The position numbers were made by a program, and so were the translations under genes. Below, in pieces: positions 21,750 through 27,563 of a stretch of 27,563 bases of DNA; position 1 is the stretch's first letter; every line of letters begins with the position of its first letter. Source of the stretch: Syntrophus sp034006265 (GTDB taxonomy: Bacteria > Desulfobacterota > Syntrophia > Syntrophales > Syntrophaceae); contig JAVETB010000036.1 of NCBI GenBank assembly GCA_034006265.1, forward strand, positions 1 to 27,563, in the 5' to 3' direction. Below the pieces are notes generated by a model that saw nothing but the letters and a program-made list of their open reading frames with translations, was not told the DNA's origin and searched no databases.

Positions 21750-22799
21750 ATGGCGCCCGGCAGACGTAACTTTTTTCATCATTTGCACCCGCCGCAGATC
21801 AACCGGCGCACCCTGCACCCTGCGGCGACGCTGGGGATCGGCATCGCCTGCCTGACCTGCCTCGGGGTGCTGCTAGTCACCGGCGCGACGCTCTTCCTTT
21901 ATTACGTTCCGGAGACGGAGCGGGCCTATGAACGCATTTTGCACATCACCACCACGTTGCATTACGGCGATCTGGTCCGCGACCTCCATTTCGTGGCCGC
22001 CAACGCTCTGATCGTCCTGGTCGTGTTGCACCTGGCGCGGGTCTTTTGCATGGCCGCCTACAAAAATCGCGGTCTGAACTGGATCTACGGAATAGTGTTG
22101 CTGTTGCTGGTGCTGTTCGCCAATTTCACCGGTTATCTGCTCCCCTGGGACCAGGTTTCCTACTGGGCGATCAAGGTCGGTTCCAGTCTCGCAGCCTACG
22201 TGCCATTGTTCGGCGAGGACCTGCGGCGCTTTCTGCTGGGAGGCTCGGACATCGGCGCCGAAACGCTGCTGCGTTCTTTTGCGTTTCATGCCGGAATCGT
22301 CCCGTTGCTGCTGGTATCCTTCACCGGCCTGCACCTGTGGCGCATTCGCAAGGACGGAGGATTGGCAGCGCCGCCGGAAAAGACACAAGACAAGATTCCC
22401 GCCTCCCCCTGGCTGTACCGCGCCGAAGGGACGGTGGCCCTGTTGACGCTGGCGCTCCTTTTGTTTTTAGCGTTGGGCTTCGATGCTCCCCTGTACGAGC
22501 GGGCCGATCCCGCCCATCCCCCCAACCCGGCCAAAGCTCCCTGGTATTTCGTCGGTTTTCAGGAGATGGTCGGTCATTCGGCGTTGCTGGGCGGGGTCCT
22601 TGTTCCCCTGTTGCTGCTACTCTTTCTGCTGCTAGTTCCCCTGCTCGACCGCAGCCGCAGCCCCGGAGGGGTGTGGCTGGCCCGCGACCGCCGGCGGTTC
22701 AACCTGCTCTTCTTCGCGGTTCTGATCAGCCAGGTCGTCTTTATCGTTATCGGCCAGTGGTTGCGCGGGCCGAACTGGACTTTGATTCTTCCCTTTTAA
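21750..22799 (+). CDS. Cytochrome b subunit of a bc-type quinol:cytochrome c complex
   Basis: The 349-residue membrane protein carries the four haem b ligands H80/H94 and H180/H195. The second pair has 14 intervening residues, as in cytochrome b6 rather than mitochondrial-type cytochrome b. The C-terminal part corresponds to subunit IV, with the quinol-site motif reading APWYF (264-268) in place of PEWY, as seen in complexes using low-potential menaquinone. So it is a fused b6/subunit IV form, though shorter than long-form cytochrome b. It is the quinol-oxidising core of the operon. No ribosome site is obvious before the ATG; coupling to the Rieske gene (3-nt gap) is likely. Confidence 0.93.
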   Translation: MAPGRRNFFHHLHPPQINRRTLHPAATLGIGIACLTCLGVLLVTGATLFLYYVPETERAYERILHITTTLHYGDLVRDLHFVAANALIVLVVLHLARVFCMAAYKNRGLNWIYGIVLLLLVLFANFTGYLLPWDQVSYWAIKVGSSLAAYVPLFGEDLRRFLLGGSDIGAETLLRSFAFHAGIVPLLLVSFTGLHLWRIRKDGGLAAPPEKTQDKIPASPWLYRAEGTVALLTLALLLFLALGFDAPLYERADPAHPPNPAKAPWYFVGFQEMVGHSALLGGVLVPLLLLLFLLLVPLLDRSRSPGGVWLARDRRRFNLLFFAVLISQVVFIVIGQWLRGPNWTLILPF

Positions 22800-22817
22800 C
22801 CCGATCCGGAGGACATC

Positions 22818-23327
22818 ATGAAAAAAAGACTTATCCTCACCGCCGTCTTCGCTCTTTCCGCGCTGCTGTTCGTCGGTCTGCCAAAACCCGCGAGCGCCGA
22901 TCAGGAGCAGGACTTCGAGCGGATTCTCAACATGAGCATGGACGACCTGACCGAACAGTCTCAGAATCTGCTCGATGAAAAATATCCCGATGAAGACTGG
23001 GATGCGTACGATTTCCCCGACTATGTCTACACCAGCGATTCGGTGGAGACGGGGTACATGATTGCCGTGAAAGAACCAGAACTGCTCAAGCATTTCAAAT
23101 GCTACTGCTTCTGCGACGTCATGGGGCATACCGACCTGCGCTGGTGTTTCCTCAAGGAGGGGGATCTGGCCAAGGGGTTTGACGAGCACGGCTCCGGCTG
23201 CAATATCTGTTACGGCCAGGCGATGATGGCGCTTTTGTGGCAGGATGCCGGAATCCCGCCGGAAAAGATGGTTCAGGGATTCGAAAAGAAGTTCGAAAAA
23301 TTGATCGAAAAGTTCGGAAACAAATAA
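22818..23327 (+). CDS. Exported PCYCGC-motif-type protein
   Basis: The 169-residue precursor has a signal peptide (cleavage after ASA, residue 27). The C-terminal half shows the PCYCGC-family pattern: C95-Y-C97-F-C99, G103-H104, W109-C110-F, H124, then C128-N-I-C131. The first Pro and last Gly of the name-giving motif are replaced (KCYCFC). The conserved Cys/His set suggests metal or cofactor binding in the periplasm; the molecular role of the family is not established to my knowledge. GGAGG lies 6 nt before the ATG, and the gap to cytochrome b is 18 bp, so it belongs to the respiratory operon, perhaps in assembly or electron transfer. It converges on copA, which might also hint at copper. 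Confidence 0.75.
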   Translation: MKKRLILTAVFALSALLFVGLPKPASADQEQDFERILNMSMDDLTEQSQNLLDEKYPDEDWDAYDFPDYVYTSDSVETGYMIAVKEPELLKHFKCYCFCDVMGHTDLRWCFLKEGDLAKGFDEHGSGCNICYGQAMMALLWQDAGIPPEKMVQGFEKKFEKLIEKFGNK

Positions 23328-23350
23328 ACGATGGCACCCGAACCTGAAAT

Positions 23351-25642
<2,292 letters not shown>

Positions 25643-26002
25643 GTCGGTTCCTATGAGTTGATACCATCAAACCAGTCAATGATTTTTTTGCGAATTTGTC
25701 CTTAATCCATATTTCAAGAATATCCTCCCTTGCAGGTTTTGCTACCGAAAAAAGCCCCCCCGACCCGAAAGCACTTACCAATCAAGAAGTCTAATTGGGA
25801 GCGCTATCGAGGCACAGGGCACGCGGTGTATGCATCGTGGCGCATTGCCTTCCCAATAGCCACCCTTTCCAATAAATCATCTCGCATTGTGAAAAATGAG
25901 ATTTTGAGGCTCAGATGTACATTCCAACAACCCCTATTCTCAAAGAAAAATTCCGCTGCCAAAAGTAGAGATTTTGGCACTCCTCGAAAAGTAGTTGTCA
26001 CC
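25643..26002. other. Upstream region of copA, cut by the transposon
   Basis: No gene is supported. On the minus strand TTGACT (25679-25674), about 30 bp before copA, is a possible -35 box, although a matching -10 is not clear. A hairpin (GCCAAAA at 25958-25964, TTTTGGC at 25972-25978) lies just before the transposon end. Any copper regulator gene once upstream would now be separated by the insertion. Confidence 0.45.
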
Positions 26003-26098
26003 TGTCATTTTCAGAAGACGATTGCACCAACTTATTGGAAGTGATGCCTGAAGTGCAGGCAGCTCCTGACAACGAAGTGTCAGAATGCATCTACACCA
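26003..26098 (+). repeat. Terminal inverted repeat (IRt type) and subterminal TniA-binding repeat
   Basis: The first 25 bp (26003-26027) begin TGTCATTTTCAGAAGACG and end TTGCAC, nearly the same as the Tn402/class 1 integron terminal repeats (TGTCGTTTTCAGAAGACG...CTGCAC). A second related repeat, beginning TGTCAGAATGCATCTACACC, lies at 26078-26098, as expected for TniA-binding sites inside the end. Confidence 0.88.
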
Positions 26099-26145
26099 TT
26101 CTCGGCTATGCTTAATACTTCTGTGCACAAGAGTGAGGTCGGGGC

Positions 26146-27563
26146 ATGGCGTCAGATACACCACGAATACCCGAGCGAGGGATGGTCACCCTGCCCGATG
26201 AGGACTGGGAGCAAGCCCGACGCAGGTCGGAGATCATTGGACCACTGGCAGCGCTTGCTGTGGTTGGCCATCAGGCCGCCGATGAGGCAGCACAATCGCT
26301 CGGTCTGTCCAGACGGCAGGTGTACATCCTGATCCGGCGTGCTCGGCAAGGCACTGGCCTTTTAACGGACCTGGCGCCAGGCCGATCCGGTGGCGGCAAA
26401 GGTAAAGGGCGTCTGCCAGAACCGGTCGAACGTATCATTCGAGAGCTGCTGCAAAAGCGGTTCCTGACCAAGCAAAAAAGCAGCTTAGCGTCGATCCACC
26501 GCGAAGTCGCACGGGCATGCAAAGCACAAAAGTTGCGGGTGCCGACGCGCAACACTGTGACCCTGCGAATCGCGAGCGTCGATCCAGTGAAAATCGCCCG
26601 CAGCCGGGAAGGCCAAGGTGCGTCTCGCGACCTGCAAGGTGCCGGTGGTGCCCCGCCCGCACTTACCGAGCCGCTTGAGCAAGTGCAAATCGACCACACA
26701 GTCATCGACCTGATCGTGGTGGACGAGCGCGACCGCCAACCGATTGGCCGTCCCTACCTGACCATCGCCATTGACGTATTTACCCGCTGTGTGCTCGGCA
26801 TGGTGGTCACGCTGGAAGCCCCCTCAGCCGTCTCGGTCGGCCTGTGTCTCGTTCATATCGCTTGCGATAAACGTCCATGGCTGGAAGGGCTGAATGTGGA
26901 AATGGACTGGCCGATGAGCGGCAAGCCCAAGCTGCTTTATCTGGACAATGCGTCCGAGTTTAAGAGCGAGGCCCTGCGCCGCGGCTGCGAGCAGCATGGC
27001 ATCCAGTTGGACTATCGCCCACCCAATCAGCCGCACTACGGCGGCATTGTGGAACGGATTATCGGCACGGCGATGCAGATGATCCACGACGATCTGCCTG
27101 GAACGACCTTCTCCGATCCCAACCAGCGCGGAGAATACGACTCCGAGCACAAAGCTGTCCTGACGCTGCTCGAACTGGAGCGTTGGCTCGCGTTGGCGGT
27201 CGGCACCTATCATGGCTCGGTGCATGGCAGTCTGCTCCAACCGCCGGCCGCACGCTGGGCCGAGGCCGTGGCGCGTGTCGGCGCACCGGCCGTCGTTACC
27301 CACCGCACCGCATTCCTGGTCGACTTTTTGCCCGTCCTCCGCCGCACGCTGACTCGCACCGGGTTCGTCATCGACCACATTCACTACTATGCTGATGCAC
27401 TCAAACCGTGGATTGCGCGGCGCGACCGCTTGCCCACCTTCCTGATCCGGCGCGACCCGCGCGACATCAGCCGTATCTGGGTGTTGGAACCGGAGGGGCA
27501 GCACTACCTGGAAATCCCCTACCGTACCTTGTCGCACCCGGCTGTCACCCTCTGGGAACAGAG
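26146..27563 (+). CDS. tniA: TniA transposase (Mu/TnsB-like DDE), truncated by window end
   Basis: The visible 472 codons match TniA of Tn402/Tn5053 almost throughout, starting MASDTPRIPERG. An N-terminal helix-turn-helix region (LGLSRRQVYILIRRARQG, 53-70) precedes the integrase-like core with the DD(35)E triad D183 (VQIDHT), D267 (LYLDNAS) and E303 (GIVERIIG). TniA binds the ends and joins them to target DNA, with TniB as ATP-dependent helper and TniQ for targeting. GAGG lies about 9 nt before the ATG. The known protein has about 560 residues, so roughly the last 85 are outside the window. No frameshift or stop is seen. Confidence 0.93.
   Translation, partial: MASDTPRIPERGMVTLPDEDWEQARRRSEIIGPLAALAVVGHQAADEAAQSLGLSRRQVYILIRRARQGTGLLTDLAPGRSGGGKGKGRLPEPVERIIRELLQKRFLTKQKSSLASIHREVARACKAQKLRVPTRNTVTLRIASVDPVKIARSREGQGASRDLQGAGGAPPALTEPLEQVQIDHTVIDLIVVDERDRQPIGRPYLTIAIDVFTRCVLGMVVTLEAPSAVSVGLCLVHIACDKRPWLEGLNVEMDWPMSGKPKLLYLDNASEFKSEALRRGCEQHGIQLDYRPPNQPHYGGIVERIIGTAMQMIHDDLPGTTFSDPNQRGEYDSEHKAVLTLLELERWLALAVGTYHGSVHGSLLQPPAARWAEAVARVGAPAVVTHRTAFLVDFLPVLRRTLTRTGFVIDHIHYYADALKPWIARRDRLPTFLIRRDPRDISRIWVLEPEGQHYLEIPYRTLSHPAVTLWEQ

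Larger units (their letters stand above)
26003..27563 (+). mobile_element. Tn402/Tn5053-family transposon, tniA end (continues beyond window)
   Basis: The element begins with a 25-bp terminal inverted repeat and is followed, as in Tn402 and Tn5053, by a leader with subterminal repeats and then tniA reading inward. The tniB, tniQ and tniC genes and any cargo (mercury, arsenic or integron cassettes are usual) would lie beyond the window. These elements make 5-bp target duplications; the 5 bp outside the end are TCACC (25998-26002), which cannot be checked here. They favour resolution sites of plasmids and transposons as targets. Confidence 0.9.

Overview
The window looks like a chromosomal accessory region of a GC-rich, anaerobically respiring proteobacterium, most likely of the Desulfuromonadota (Geobacter/Desulfuromonas-like) type. 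This is an inference from three things: a seven-haem cytochrome c, Rieske and cytochrome b operon; an excellent sigma-54 promoter; and codon use. No rRNA, tRNA or CRISPR array was seen, so the taxonomy is not firm.

Left part (1-7800) is a graveyard of small mobile and toxin-antitoxin-type genes. It holds remnants of a transposase and of a tyrosine integrase, an AT-rich HExxH metallopeptidase-like gene, a DUF2442 gene, and a membrane-anchored DUF2384 protein whose C-terminus is shared with an MqsA-like antitoxin 4 kb away. It also holds a 5'-truncated DUF4258 toxin joined to that antitoxin by an ATGA overlap, and several decayed duplicated segments. In the middle sits an intact divergent pair: an XRE/S24-type repressor (with a small partner gene) and a 529-residue protein with six zinc-ribbon Cys clusters around a Vsr-like/PD-(D/E)XK-type nuclease core.

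Middle part (7800-18180) is a likely defence island, all on the minus strand. In transcription order it has a AAA+ ATPase plus subtilisin-like protease pair, a 1596-residue alpha/beta hydrolase-STAND NTPase protein of the kind seen in antiviral STAND/NLR systems, and an AT-rich PD-(D/E)XK nuclease-like protein. Terminators separate these units.

Right part (18180-26000) is metal and respiratory metabolism: a short cation diffusion facilitator lacking the usual C-terminal domain, a small secreted Cys protein under a sigma-54 promoter, a possible structured RNA, the cytochrome c/Rieske/cytochrome b operon with a PCYCGC-type exported protein, and a convergent copper-exporting P-type ATPase (copA). 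From 26003 to the end is the beginning of a Tn402/Tn5053-family transposon: its terminal inverted repeat and most of tniA, inserted about 360 bp upstream of copA.
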